A DNA stretch of 64,000 nucleotides from Cavenderia fasciculata (lineage: Eukaryota > Evosea > Eumycetozoa > Acytosteliales > Cavenderiaceae), in NCBI RefSeq assembly GCF_000203815.1, contig NW_004457723.1, positions 1,550,001 through 1,614,000 of the forward strand. Reading direction: 5' to 3'. Of the stretch, positions 20,733 to 34,700 are shown piece after piece. The notes under the pieces are model-generated. The model made no database searches and was not told where the DNA came from. It saw nothing but the letters and a program-made list of their open reading frames with translations. The position numbers were made by a program, and so were the translations under genes. Every line of letters begins with the position of its first letter. The stretch's first letter is position 1.

Positions 20733-21440
20733 ATGGAATCAATTTTAGAAAACTTTGTAGAGGTTACACTTGTACCTTCTGCAGTATGTGTATTTGTGTT
20801 TTTTGCAACATGTATTACATTCGATCTTATTGCAGCCAACAAGACATTAAGAAAAAAGTTTATGATTCAACAAGTAACAGAAACACCTGAAAAGATCAAA
20901 GAGATGATCAGTGTGGCAATGAGAAACCTCTTTGTCGGCATGATCATTTTGTTTTTGTTACATCCATTACACAAGCTCATCATTACCGTCGGAGATTATG
21001 ATGTGCTCAAGGAACTTGGTGTATTAGTAGTCATGCTCTTTTTGGCAGACGCAGACTTTTATTGGAGTCACAGACTCTTGCATCACAAATACTTTTATGC
21101 CAGTTGTCACAAGCTCCATCACTCGTGCAAGCATCCAGTACCATGGACAAGTCTCTATGTCGATTGGGGAGAGTTTTTTATTGCCATTCTCTCTAGTTTC
21201 TTGGTGCCACTCTGGACTGCCCCTCTACTTGGTCTCCATCCACACTACTACACCTACAGTTTGTACTTGTTGGTCATCACCTTTTCATTGGTCATGTCAC
21301 ATGATGGCATGGAATTGCCTTTCCTATCGGCCACCCATCATGACGAACATCACCTTTTATTCACTGGTAACTATGGTTCGAGAATCGGTCTTTGGGATGT
21401 ATTATGTTCTACAACAATCAAATCTAAAAAATCAAATTAA
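20733..21440 (+). CDS. Fatty acid hydroxylase / sterol desaturase family membrane enzyme, 235 aa
   Basis: Intronless. The three histidine clusters of the diiron hydroxylase family are present: HRLLHH (residues 113-118), HKLHH (126-130) and HHDEHH (202-207). Four or five hydrophobic segments (about 14-32, 66-85, 92-107, 148-170, 175-190) place it in the ER membrane. The family includes C-4/C-5 sterol desaturases, cholesterol 25-hydroxylase and alkane/fatty acid hydroxylases; at 235 aa it is shorter than the sterol enzymes, and the substrate cannot be told. The conserved tail GNYGSRIGLWDVLCST after the last His cluster fits the family. Catalytic residues appear complete. Confidence 0.9.
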   Translation: MESILENFVEVTLVPSAVCVFVFFATCITFDLIAANKTLRKKFMIQQVTETPEKIKEMISVAMRNLFVGMIILFLLHPLHKLIITVGDYDVLKELGVLVVMLFLADADFYWSHRLLHHKYFYASCHKLHHSCKHPVPWTSLYVDWGEFFIAILSSFLVPLWTAPLLGLHPHYYTYSLYLLVITFSLVMSHDGMELPFLSATHHDEHHLLFTGNYGSRIGLWDVLCSTTIKSKKSN

Positions 21441-21550
21441 TAAATTAATAATCAAACAATTACAAAACATAACAATGACATTCTTTTCTTTTTTAAACAA
21501 TTTCTATTTTATTATTTTAATATTATCTTTAATTGGATTGAATATTCGTA

Positions 21551-22711
21551 ATGTTTAAGAGTGGATCAATTAGAGATCAAGAAATATTAGATACACTCGA
21601 ATTAAATAAAGAATATGTAAAGTCATTATTAAATAACAATGGTCTTCAACAACAAAGATCTGTAGTACTCAACAGTAACAACAATGATAATGATAAAGGA
21701 ACAATCTCTTCAACGACAACTACTACAAAGGATGATAAAACAGTTGATGATCATGAATTGATGATGAGAGATAGAGGTACTGGTAGAAACTTTAGTCCTA
21801 GTATTGGTTATCTTCAAAATGTAATACACCATATGGTCGATCACAACACTTATCTTACAGATCAAGAATCAAAATTGTACAATTCAACAACAACAAATAA
21901 CAACAAGAATCGTAATGATGATCATACTCCTTTTAAACAAGGTCGTTCCTCTTCATCATCTTCATCTTCAACTTTATTCTCTCCTTATTCAAGACATCAA
22001 GACAATCATAAAAGAAGTAGAAACGTTCAAAGAAGAGAACCAACATCACAGTATGATAGAGAAAGAGATGAATACAACAAAAAGAGAGAGCAGACATATA
22101 ATAATCGAATGAAATCAATGCTCCAACCATCCCCATCTTCAACAACAACAACAACAAAAAGAGATCGTGACGATAATTATTATTACAACTCCTCTGAAGA
22201 TGATCATTATAGTGATGATTATTCAATGGATTCTGGTTATGATGACAATGACGACGACGAGATCCCAGAGATATTGACAAGAACTCAAGTAAGAGGTAGA
22301 GGAAGGATTGGAAGCAGAGCCAATGATGAACAAAAAGATAAGGAATTGTTGTACAGATTAAAAGACAATTATGGAATTAATTTAGATGTGTATGGACCAT
22401 CGGAAAGAAGAAGTAGAAGTAGGACAAGAAGTAGGAGTCCAAGTCAAAATAGGTTTAGAAGTAAGAGTCCAATAAGCAAAAGAGATCGTCACAAGACCCG
22501 CCAAGATCTAGATTGGAAATCTTCAAGTACAAAAAGAAAAGAAAGGAAATCGAGTCGATCAAGAAGTACTTCGTCATCATCATCAAGTGACGGTAGTAGT
22601 GAAGATGAAAAGAAAAAAAGAAAGAAAAGAAAAGAAAGGAAAAGAGAAAAAAGAAAAAAGAAAAAGAGTAAAAGGAAAAATAAATCAACAGATGGCAGCA
22701 ACAAGGACTAA
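21551..22711 (+). CDS. Arg/Ser-rich nuclear-type protein, 386 aa
   Basis: Intronless. The N-terminal 30 residues are predicted helical; a Thr/Asn/Asp-rich region follows, with a short conserved-looking block SPSIGYLQNVIHHMV around residue 78. Acidic stretches (DDNDDDEIPEI) lie near residue 235. From about residue 285 the sequence is RS-rich (SRSRTRSRSPS), ending in a Lys/Arg-rich tail. This composition is typical of splicing or other nuclear RNA-associated proteins. No RRM, zinc finger or helicase motif is visible, so no specific function is assigned. It converges on the 3' end of the giant gene ending at 22790, with only 78 nt between. Confidence 0.7.
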   Translation: MFKSGSIRDQEILDTLELNKEYVKSLLNNNGLQQQRSVVLNSNNNDNDKGTISSTTTTTKDDKTVDDHELMMRDRGTGRNFSPSIGYLQNVIHHMVDHNTYLTDQESKLYNSTTTNNNKNRNDDHTPFKQGRSSSSSSSSTLFSPYSRHQDNHKRSRNVQRREPTSQYDRERDEYNKKREQTYNNRMKSMLQPSPSSTTTTTKRDRDDNYYYNSSEDDHYSDDYSMDSGYDDNDDDEIPEILTRTQVRGRGRIGSRANDEQKDKELLYRLKDNYGINLDVYGPSERRSRSRTRSRSPSQNRFRSKSPISKRDRHKTRQDLDWKSSSTKRKERKSSRSRSTSSSSSSDGSSEDEKKKRKKRKERKREKRKKKKSKRKNKSTDGSNKD

Positions 22712-22789
22712 GCCCCCTAAAGTAATTGATCGACAATGATTATGATTAATTGTAAAACATTATATATTTATTTTTATTGATTGGGAATT

Positions 22790-25700
22790 TTATTCGAAAA
22801 TGGTTCTATTGTAAGCAGATTTGAATAATAGACGATGAGATAAACTAAAGACTGATAAAGTTTCAGAGTCTGATTCCATTTCATTCTCGAGGAATTCGTA
22901 ATCGTCAACACCAATTTCATTTAGGGCTTCATGAATTTTGGGCAGCGAGGATTTCTTGAATCCAATATTGTCAACCCATTCCACGAATTCTTGGTAACTT
23001 TGGATTGGAGTTCGTTGCTGGCGTCGTTCCTCAGCGTTGTTCCAAATGAGATTAAAATGGTTTTGAGACAAACGAGATGAGAATTTAGATTGAATACCAT
23101 TCCCATCTTCGTCCATAAATGCAAACAAAATATCAAAAGTGTCTATAGAATTGCTTTCGAGATCCATGATAATTTGGTCGGCAATATTGTTTTCATTTGG
23201 AAGGTATGCTCTGATCCAATTAAATATATCTTCATTTCCGAAAACCTTGGGTCTTTGTTGACATCGTGTCTCGGCATCTCTCCAAATATAGTTGAATTTG
23301 GCTGCTTTCAAACGAGATGAGAATTTAGATTTTATCTTCTCGAGATCCTGGTCCATCGCCGAAAACAACTGTTCAAACGTGTCAATGCCTTCTGTTTGTA
23401 GATCTGAAATGATTTCATCAATACAGGCATCATTTTTGAGGGTATCTTTGATCCAACCAAAGAGCTCTTCATTTTTAAATATTAAAGTGGCTCGCTTGAC
23501 AAGTGGTGTGGATTGCAGATGACTTGATTTGGATGATAAAGAAATATCTTGTTGTTGGTTGGTCAACGTTGTTTTATATCCTTGGATAAAAATTTTACTG
23601 TTGGGTTGGGAACTTAATTGTTTCTTTGGAGGATTGTATGTTGGACTTTTCAATTTCTCTGGTGTTTCATTGACAATAGGTGTGACGGCTTCAGGGGTTG
23701 ATATCTTGTGCTCGTGTACTTTTTCATAAATCAACAACACACAATTTCTTGATAGACTCTCTTCAATGTTTGAAGTAATCACACTGTTAGTGGTTGCACA
23801 TCTAAGATGAATATCTTGTTCTCGATGTTTGATATATAATACTGGTTTTTCTTTGTTGCTCAGGTCCTTTTCACGACACTAGATAAAGTTAAGAATAAAT
23901 AATTGGCCACTGATTTGATTTTAAATATTTGATTGTTATATACATACTAGAATTGATTGAATATTATACTCATAAATGATTCCAGAGGAATTATGGTATT
24001 CATCCAATTTAATAGTCTCTTGATATTGTAAATGATGTTTTTCCTTTTCATTATTATCTCTCTTGAAACTGACAAACAAATATTGTGGAGCTTCCATTAA
24101 TCGTTTGATTTGATTGACTGTCCCACATTGTTTGCAACTATAATATTTAAGAAAAGTATGTGTTAAAATATATATTCCTCATAGCCAATGATTTGATTAA
24201 CTTACAAGAATGTATTTGAACTTTGATCTTTAGCAATGTCTTTGATTAGATCTTGGACATTGGTATCTTGACGTAATGGTAATACTCTTTCAAAGAGCAT
24301 ACTTTCATTTCTTTGACTGTCTGGAACTGTTGCTTTACATTTACCACAAATCGATTGAATCTTTGCACTGTAAAGTTTCTTGATACCATTATCATTTTCC
24401 ATTTGAGCCAGTATTGACAATATTTGAATCAATAAATCACCTGGTAATGTAAATGTTACAATTGAGAATTGTAGATAAAGTTTAGAGATATCAATCGGAG
24501 ATGTTTGGTTCTTTTGACATCTTGACCAGAATCTTTGAAAGAGTGAGGAGAGTGGTCCCAAGTCTTTTTGTTTGGAGATCATCATTGGGATGTTGTGATT
24601 GGCATATCTGATCCAATTGAATAGACAATGAACAATGTCTACATTCTTGATTGGAAGAATTGGTCTGAGACTAAAATTGAATTCATTTTCAATGGCTTGC
24701 TCCTCTTCTTCCTCTTTGGTATCATCCTCGTCCAAGAAACAATAATTGTTATCATAATATTTGAAATTGAGTTCTGGATTTTTCTTTTCCTGCTCTTCTT
24801 CCCCTTCCCCTTGTTTTTCCTCTATTGTTAATACTTCTTCATCTGATTCATCGAGTTGTTGTTTGGTTTTCTCTTCCTCTTCTTTTTCTTTTAGTTTCTT
24901 TGTGTGATCGTTGAATTGAGTGATAAATGGTTCGTTGTATTCTTTGATTTGGTTTTGACTGTTTTGAGAATCCAAATAGAGAATTGAAAGGATTTCATGT
25001 AATGTTCTCATAAAGTATGCATAGTATGACATTGGAAGAGTTGGTGATGTCATCTCTTCAACTTTGATGAAATCCAATGGCGTACTTGAGTTGTTGATAT
25101 GTGAGAATAAGAGTTTGAGGTGATGGTCTGGTTGTGACTTTTTGATATCATTGATGCATTCTTGAGAACATAAATCTTGAACAATACCTTTGAGATATTG
25201 GATACCTTTGTATATCTGTAGTCCACCACCACCACTGATGGCTGTAATATAATAATTCTTCATCTGATTTAAGTGATCGATGAAGTCTGGATTTGGATCA
25301 GTTGGTTCTTTGGTTACATTTGAGTACAAATAACCATAGGAGAGATATCCTTGAATTACAATGTCTGCCAATGTCTTGATGTTGTTGATCTTAATGCTCT
25401 CCAACAATTTAGTGATTTGGGATGGGATGTTGGTGTTGTCAATTCCAAACTTTGAGTTGAAATGCATGATTGGAAGACCGATATCTTCAGCATCCTTTTC
25501 CTTGTGAACCAATCGAGTAATGGTTGATACCAAACTATTGGCAAATGATTCCAACTTGACTGAACTCAATTTAGATCGACATGTTGCTGTGATTGGAGCA
25601 AAGATGGACACTTCTATTTCATGAGCATAAATCCTTGATTCCAATTGATCTTTCATATCTATCAAGTTTTTGATTGGTTCTGGAACGAGTCGAGAGTGTG

Positions 25701-28700
25701 GAAGCTTTTCAATGGTTTGATCTTTGGATTCAGTAACTCTTTTGAATGGGAATTCACCAGTAAAGTTCTTGAGTTGTCGACCAGTACTCTTTCCAGATGC
25801 AAATTTGTAGATCAACTTTTGTTGAATGAGTGCCAAGTTTGGATGGAAATTGGTTCGTTGGAATTGGTGGTAATGAGAGACTGATTCGATGAGGAACTTT
25901 TGATAGTCTGCAACTTCAAAGTTGGATCCCAACAAGAGATAGTTGTCTCCATAGTCGAATGGTATTTCACCAATATCCATTGTTTGCAATCTATCTGTCA
26001 TTTTTTCGAGAATAGATGCAAATAGGGCTGACTTTGGAGCAATAGTAATCTTTGATACAACCTTTCCTTGGGTATCGGTCATCCAATTGTTAATCAGTCT
26101 AATAATTTCACCACCTCCATTTTTAAGCTCTGGCATGTTGATTAGTTGACTGACTAGTGTGGTATCATCGATTGGTGGAATGATCTTTTCGTATTCTGGA
26201 CGAGCACGACAACCACCTTCTGAGAACATTGAGATGTCTGGTGATTTCAATCCAACTTGATTTCAATTTGTTCCATGATTTGGTCATTTCTTCAATGTTG
26301 GATTCATCTTCGATATTTTGATTCTTGAGATATTCTATACATTCCGAGATTGTATTGTTTGTATAATTCTCTGGTAATCTTCTTGCAAACATTTGATAGA
26401 ACAACTTGAGGAAACGAATCAGATTCTTGAAATATTTGCTGATGCAAATAGCTGATACATTCTTTGTGAAATACATTAACAAGTCCATATCCTTGGGTGA
26501 CCCGTCTGTTTGACTTTCTTCAATAACAAACTGATTGACCAAGTTGTTAAAGATTGATTGGTATTCATAGAGTGGTGATGAAAATACGTTGGTGAGGTTT
26601 TGACGAATTGAGGCGATGAGGCTGTTGGCAACATAACCTTGGAGACGATCTGCTTTGAGTTGTGCGTATTGTGATCTGACATTCTTGATCATTTCAGTGA
26701 GATAGTTTTCATAGACGACCACTTCAGTGTGACCTGCAAAGGTTGACTTTTTATGAGGAGCACGTGAGTCGTAACAATCATTCCAAATGCTGTAGAGCAA
26801 CTCAGACACGAAATGGTCAGCTTCGATCTTGTCGTCGATGATTTCCTTTGTATTAATGATGTGGCTGAACGATGTTAATGCACGGGAATGAATATAGTCA
26901 ACCAACTTTTTGTGAGAGGGTCCACCAAATTTAGGTTCGAAAAAGTCATCACCGTTGACAAAATGACGTTCTTTTTTGTTGATCAACTTTTCGTAAACTC
27001 CTTCATCGCAAATTGAAACATACCATGCAAACGAACTCCAAAAAGTGACACCAACCAAGATTTTGTTGAGGTAATTGTTATTCATACAATCAGCTTTGGG
27101 TTCGATACCAATCTCGTACTGCATACCACAGTCTCTGAACATACCATCACAGGCAGGATAATATTCCCCAGCGACCAAGAATGGGTTATTGTCAACCATG
27201 TGGTAGAGATATGAATTGTTGTTTGAACCAATGGCAATGGCAACACTATTGACCCATATATGTCTGGCTGATGTATCTTGAGGTGAATCATCCTTTGTCA
27301 TGAGAAGTCTGTCAAACACGACAGTTGAATCAAATTGTGCGACAAGAATCTTGTTGAAAAGTGGAGTATATTTGGCAAGTGAGAGTTTATCTATGACTGA
27401 TTGTTTGAGTTGTCGTTTGATGAATTGGGTTTGAGGTGCTTTTTTTTCTTGATACATTTGATATGATATCAAAAAGAGAGACATTCTAAAGAATCCTTGT
27501 TGTTTAGTTGTTCCACTGTTGTGTGCCAATACTTCATTGAATGCATCCAATGAACAATCACAAACTGATTTCAATATCTTGTTGTAAACAATACCATCTG
27601 GTGAGTCTGGGTAATATACAAATGGTAAGAGACCTAGATTTGGAATGTTTTCAGCAGTGATATGGAATTCAGCCAATCCAAGTAGTTCAAGGAGTTTTTG
27701 GTTTCCGACAAGCTGAATCAATGTCGACTCATTTTGGATCTTGTTGAAAAAGAATATTCTATTCCAAATGCAACTGATTTGTGCTGTCTTTTCTTTGGTG
27801 TCCTCCAAATAAAGTAGGTCTTTGATAATTTGACCAAATGCTTTGTTCTCTGTTAGATTGAGACCTTCGACAAACGTATCCAATGATGATTCTTTGGCCA
27901 ACATGCTTGTAAATACTTCTAAATTAGTGGTATTGAGTGCAAGAAGTTCAATCTTTGACATTGCATCTGTCTTTTTACAGAGATTGAGCCAATGGTCAAC
28001 CAGTTCTGATTGTTTGGTGTCATCGAATCGTACTTTGTGTTCTTGAACAAAGTTGTAATAGATTGCATCGATCAATGGTGGGTTTCTTGGATATTGATTA
28101 AACTCTTCAATGTTCATCTTGAAGAATGCAAGAACTTGATCTGAAGGAATGAGCATGTCTGTTGATGTTGTAAATTCTGTGCTCTGTGATGAACATAAAG
28201 AAAGCATCACTGGATTGGCTTGGATCTCTAGATTGACAAACTTGGCATTGATTAGCTCTCTGTAATGTGTTTTGAGAGCTGGAATTGGTCGATGGAATGC
28301 AATGATATTACATAACCAACCAAATGGTATCTTTTTGAGATAATCTCTGTGTTGTTCAAATGAACCATCGATATTGATAATGCTGAGGAAATCTGTGAGG
28401 ATGGACTCTGAGTGAGATAAAGGTCCGATAACATCCAAATAACAACTAATATCAAATGAATTAAAGTTGTTTGAGAATTGGGTTGTGATTTCGAGGAGAC
28501 ACTTGTCCAACAATGTAATTGGTCTGACTGAGTTATAGATATGTTTCAAACGATCTGGAATATCGATATCATCAGCAGTCATTGCGATGTTCATTACCAA
28601 TTGATATACCATCGACAAGTATACGGCTTTGAGTTTGTCTTGTTTGTCCAATGTCTTGATCAATGATTCCAATGAAACTCGATTAAAGAGATCTGTCATT

Positions 28701-31700
28701 GATGACGCCCAATTCGATGTCCATTCTACAATATTATTTGGATCAATTGTTTTACCTTTAACAACATAATCGTAGATGATATCTATTGTTATTTGAGAGA
28801 ATGTTGATTTGATGGTCTCTGTGTTCTTGAGGTTTTTAGCAGTCAGTTGGTTGATGATCTTGTTGCCTGGTGATAGTTGTAAGAGTGGAGTGGTCATATT
28901 GTTGACAAAGTTGATGGTTGATGATCCAAAGTGATGTGCAACTGTGTATTGCAAGATACCAGAGTGCTTGACTGAGAATAAACTCTCCATTACTGCAATG
29001 AGTGATGAATCATTTCTGTCAATGTTGAGTGTGTACTTTATAAAGTCTGATTGATAAGCCATCAAAAGATTGTTATCAATGTATTCGACAACCCTTCCAA
29101 ATGGATCTTTCTTGACACACTTGACAAATAGATCATAGACGATGTCGATTTCAGGATCATTGCTTATTGTCGATTGTTTTTTTAGATTAGTTGATCGGTG
29201 GAGTACCTTTTCGAATAGTGATGAAAGGATTTGTGCAATCCAATGGTATAACGGAATAGATGTGTTGAGATCTTTGGATGGTGAACGAGAAAGAAGGATT
29301 GGTTCGTATCTTTGAGCGATATTGGATGATATCTTTGGTAGTTTGATACATTTGATGATTTCACATACCAATTGGCTGCTTGGTTCATCAAGTGATTCGA
29401 TTGATGGATATGATTGATAATTGGTCACCAATTTGAATACTTGTGAGATGACTGGATAGAAGTATGATTCCAATGAACTTTTGATTGAATCGATAAATGA
29501 ATGTGTCAACTTGCCAGTGAGAATCAAATCGGAAATGTTGGAGATAATCGTCATTAAAAGATCGTCTTCTGACCATTTGTTGGTGAATGATGTGACAACT
29601 GCTTTGTACCAAGATGAGTTTGCTCTGAATAGGTTCTCGATCATTTCACCACGACATTTAGATTCAAGGTAGAATAGTCTATGGTCATCCTCCATACCAA
29701 GGTAGTTGTTATTGCTTGCCAAGTTTGAGACAAGACGCAATTGAGTAAAGAACATTGATTCGAATGTGTCATGTAATGAAGTGGGATCTATTGGATAATC
29801 TAATCGATAAGCAGATGACAACCATGATCTGATGTTTGGATCCCATTCCATCAAATCTGAATCAATCTTGACTCCAAATGAATCGATATACATGTATTCT
29901 GTATCATTGAGGAAGATACTATTCAATTTGGCTTGATTTGACAATGAGAATTCAACTGGATAATGACAAATAGTCACCATAATCTTGGAGGATTGAGAGG
30001 TATCAAATTGTTCGTTGATAAAGTTGACTTGGTGTTGGTTGATTGATTCCATGTCTGCAATGACCAAACATATCTTTTGTCGGTCATCTTTGTTAAACTC
30101 GTTGATCATATCTTGACATTGTTGACTTGTCTTGATTGATGTCAGTTGAATGATTTGGAGTGTTGCCAATTTGTCAATCTCGAGTACTTGTTTGTCTTTC
30201 TCGGTTATAGACTGTAACAAGATATCATAGAATGATTTCATTGTTTTGTCAGATGCGATATCTTTGAGATGGTGTAATGTCAATGAAGATCGAGTGTACA
30301 AGATCCATCGATTGGAAACATTCTCGTTTTTGACAAACTTTTTGGAAAAGAGATCAGTGATGAAATGGAAGAGGTTAAAGTGTTCTTGACGAAGAAGGAA
30401 CTCTTCCACATATGATTTGGGCATCGATAGACATCTGAATACACTTTCAGGTCTTGCAATTTGTAATAATTTCCAGTTGAAAAGTCGGAATTCAAAATGA
30501 TCAACAGAGTTGAATGTGTTGGGTAGTTGAGCAACACCAACCAATGTATCAACTCGTTGTGGTTGGATGTTGATGGATCCAGATTCATAGAGTTTCTTGG
30601 CAATGGTGTAGATCAATGATGGGATGGTTCCAGTCTCTGAGAATCCACAAAGAAGTGACTCTGATGATCCAGTATGGAATTCGTTGACAAAGTGAGAGGC
30701 GGATGTCTTCATCTTTTCAAAGTATTCAATATGTTGTGGAAGGTTTTGAGAGATATAGTGGTCAACCATTGTGTTGATTGAAAGATGATACTTTTCAAAT
30801 CTGTTTAACCATGGTAATGGTGTTTGGGGAAGTCGAGATTGTGGCAAGTGGACAATAATCTTAAAGTCTGAATGTACTTGGCAGAATACTGTATGTGTAC
30901 CAAATGATACATTGGCCATTGTCAAGATCTTATCGTCATGTGGCATTTTGGTAAAGTAACGATTGAATACATCATAGAAACATGCATCAATCGATTGAGT
31001 ATTGACCAACACAACAGTTTCACCTTCTGACATTTCATTCTTGATTTGAGAGACAACATCGATCAAACTGCTGGTTTGTGTGTCGTTTTCGAATCCACCA
31101 ACTCTGATGACCTTGTGTTTGATACCTAATTCCTTGAGTACCATGAGTGATGATTCATTCTCGGTTGGATCGATTAACATGATGTATCTGAATGGACATG
31201 TTCCTGGATCTTCTGTTGGTTGTAACTTCTCTTGTAATGATTCTTGTATTCTGGTGATCGTGTTGTCATTTCTGTCATAGTCAGCATTGATAAATTGTTT
31301 TTGATTGTGGAAAGCCATTTCATCCATAAACATAGAAATGATTTTCTTCATCTGATCGGGTGGAACACCACCAAAGTTACGTTCGATACTCGTTGCCAAT
31401 ACTTGTGGACTGAGATAGTTGTTGTTTTGATGCATTCCTCTTGCCAAGTGATGTAAAAAGTAAACAAAATCTCGTTGATGGAACATATCTGGTTTGGTTG
31501 ATTTGGCAAATGTGTTGACCTTGTTGTAGGCGGAGCAGAGAGCTTTGGAAACGTCGATTTGATTGATGGTATTTTTATCCTTGAACAGACATCCTTTGAC
31601 CAACATCATCTTGTCATCATTGGAAATGGTTTGTGGGTGCATGAGCATCATCATACGACTTGTTTTAGCAGCATCGAGAATACGATTTGAAAGAATGATG

Positions 31701-34700
31701 ATTGATATCTCTGCTTCTGATTGATCAATCTTTTTTGCCAAATTATCGAGATAGTCGTGCATAATCTTCATGGGTGAGTCAAATTCATTGACAAGACCTG
31801 CTTCATCAAAGAATGCTGTTGCTCGTTTACCACCAGATATGTTGTACACCTTTTGACGGTTGATAGCATTTTCAAAGTTGTTCTTGATCTCTATATCGGT
31901 GGTGTGTGGTGTGCATTGGTAACGGAATGGATCTGCACCAACCATCAATCTCCAAGGTGATTCATTTCCTTTGATGGTGGTGGCTGTGTTGTCATTCTTG
32001 TTGGCATTGATATTGTTGAGTACAATAGTGAATGACAGTGTCTTTGAAGAACCTGGTGGTCCAACGATACAAATCGGAATACAAGTGTTGATTGATACGA
32101 CAATAGTAAATATATTGAGTTTGAGTGTATCTGTCAATGCAATACCAGCTGGTAGAGTAGTATATTCTGAACTGCAGAATGAGTTGATGACCTTGTTAAA
32201 CGCTCCTAAAAACCCAATGTTCTTGATACCAACTTTTCTAGGTGCCTCTTGACTTAAATATTCATTGAAACACCAAAGCATAGTCGAACGTGAAGCTGGA
32301 TCAACACGAATATAATAAGATAGTGCCATACTGACGATCATTGACCACCAATGAATGATTTCTTCTGAATTGTTTGTGTCTCCAATAGCAACATTGAGAA
32401 TGGATATACCAACTTGATGAGTTCTAAAGAAACTGTAAAGATCAATGACACGATAGATATCACGGATCGATACATGTGTACGTGCTTGTTTGACCTGTCG
32501 AAGTGCATCTTGTCCAACAAGAATAAATCGTTTAAATTGATCCATGGGACTTTTGGCTGTTACAATGCGTAATCTTCGACCAATGGTGCTGCACACATCT
32601 TTGATCATTGGACAAATATTTGGACGGAGAGTGAACAATGATTCGAGGAATGGTGTTTCATTGTCTGTTGAAAACTCTCCATAACTGAGTGTGAGGTGAC
32701 GCATCGATGGTGGTATGGGTTTGACAACAAATGATTCTGTCGTCGATTTGGTATCGATACCAGTGTGGTCCATAGTCAATTTGTTGTCGGCACTCGTGTT
32801 GTCCACCAATTTCTGGTCATCAGAACCTTGGACCTTTTTTGGTTCATTCATTGCACCAACCCAGAATATGTTATCTGGAATGACAGTACAACCATCCAAT
32901 ACACCATCAGTAAATACTTCATTGATCAATGCCAATGTATCATCTGGTGCTGTGTTGAATTCATCGATAAATACAACCAACTTGAGATCCACTCCAATCG
33001 ATTCGAGAGGGTTTGCCTGCTCGATGATTGATTTAACCTTGTCAATGAATTGATCAGAACTATACTTTTGATGCATGATAATTCTTTCAAACAGATTCTT
33101 AAAGTTCACAGTCATGATCTCTTTGATGCATTGGAACAACTGATCCTTTTTGGTGATGATACCTCCCGATGGATTGGACTTTAACTCGGCAAGGAGTGCC
33201 TTTTGAGAGGAATTGATATCGATGAGCTGATTCTTTTCAAGTATACCAATAACCAACTTTTCCATTCCTTGACAAAATTCTAAAAATGAAAATTGTTTCT
33301 TTGGAACTGAGTCGATTTCCTGATCTGGGTCATAGTCTGCAATATGAGTAAGGAATTCCAGTACCATCTCGAGTGGAGGACTACCTGGAAGAAGCTTTAA
33401 TAGAATCCTTTCCTTTCGCTTGTCAGACATTTTAACATTTTTCTTTTGCTCGTCTGTCAATTGAACCTCATCATCTACTTTGGCAACGACTGTATACTTT
33501 TTGAGCAAGTCAGGGAACTGTTCAATGTATCCGTTGATATATTCTTTGATATCATATGCGATATCTGGAAGAACCATCGCATTGATGAGAAGAGAGTAGA
33601 AGAGAAGATTGTGAGTCTTTCCAACACCAGTGTCACCAGTCAGCACCAATGATTTGGTATTCTTTGCCTTGCAATGGAGGATGATCAGACGAACTGCAAA
33701 GTCTGCTGTGATGACATATTTAAACCGTGTACAAAGTGAATAAATAAGATTGGTCTTGTCAATACCAAATGCTGTTGCAATGGCCAATCTAAGGGATGTT
33801 GTATCGTTTTTGACCTTGTCGTATGTGATCAAAGTTTCAACACGCTTTTCCAAGCCATAGTCTGATGGCCCAAGTGCAATGTAGTTGACAGTACATCCAT
33901 CCATGAACCTACCAGACTCTTCATCGTATGCTTGCATTTCTTGTTTTGATCTTGCAGTGATGAGAGGAGGATTGGCCCAAATACTCGAAGTTGAAGAGTA
34001 AATTGGATCTGCTAATTTGGCAGATTCGTAAACAAAGAACTGGAAGAGTTCATGGGGAGGTAATAATGAGGATTGATTCAACAATTCTGGTTCTTCATCC
34101 ACAGTTGGAATATTGATGTAAAAGGGGTAATAGAGTTTGTTGAGGAACTCTAATCTCTCGCTGAGCAATTTAAAGAATGTCTTTTTCTGTGTCAAATACA
34201 AAATATCCTTCAAATACTTTGGTTTGTAGTCAAAAGTATTCAATACACGCATCACAAAGTTGATAAAGTCTGGTTCTTTGACTGATAGTGCCTTTCTTTG
34301 ATCTGGTAACTGGTAATAACCGAGTGGTTGTTCGTGGCAGGCAAGACATATGAGTTCGGCATCACCAATCTCCCAATCTGTCATGGGTTGGAAGTAATGC
34401 ATCGACAAGTTGAAGATGAGTGATACAGTATCGAGGAGGTATTGTTCGTGTGATTGGTAGTGAGCATCTAACAAAGGGTCACCAATCTCGACAAAGATAG
34501 CCAATTTCAAGTGATCAGATACACTTACAAAATCTTTGATACCATCGCCAAATATGTATCCTTGTGTGATCAATGGATAGATCGTTGTGATGAATGCTTC
34601 AAAGTCACAATAGGGTGATAGTTTAAAGTGAACTGTGACCGTTTCTTGGCCTTTGTTTGAACGATTTGCATCCTTAACCAACCTCTTGAGCTTTTTGATA

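Noticed and set aside
22455-22736. Minus-strand Phe/Ser-rich frames resembling membrane proteins
   Set aside because: They are the reverse complement of the Lys/Arg/Ser-rich coding sequence of the RS protein.
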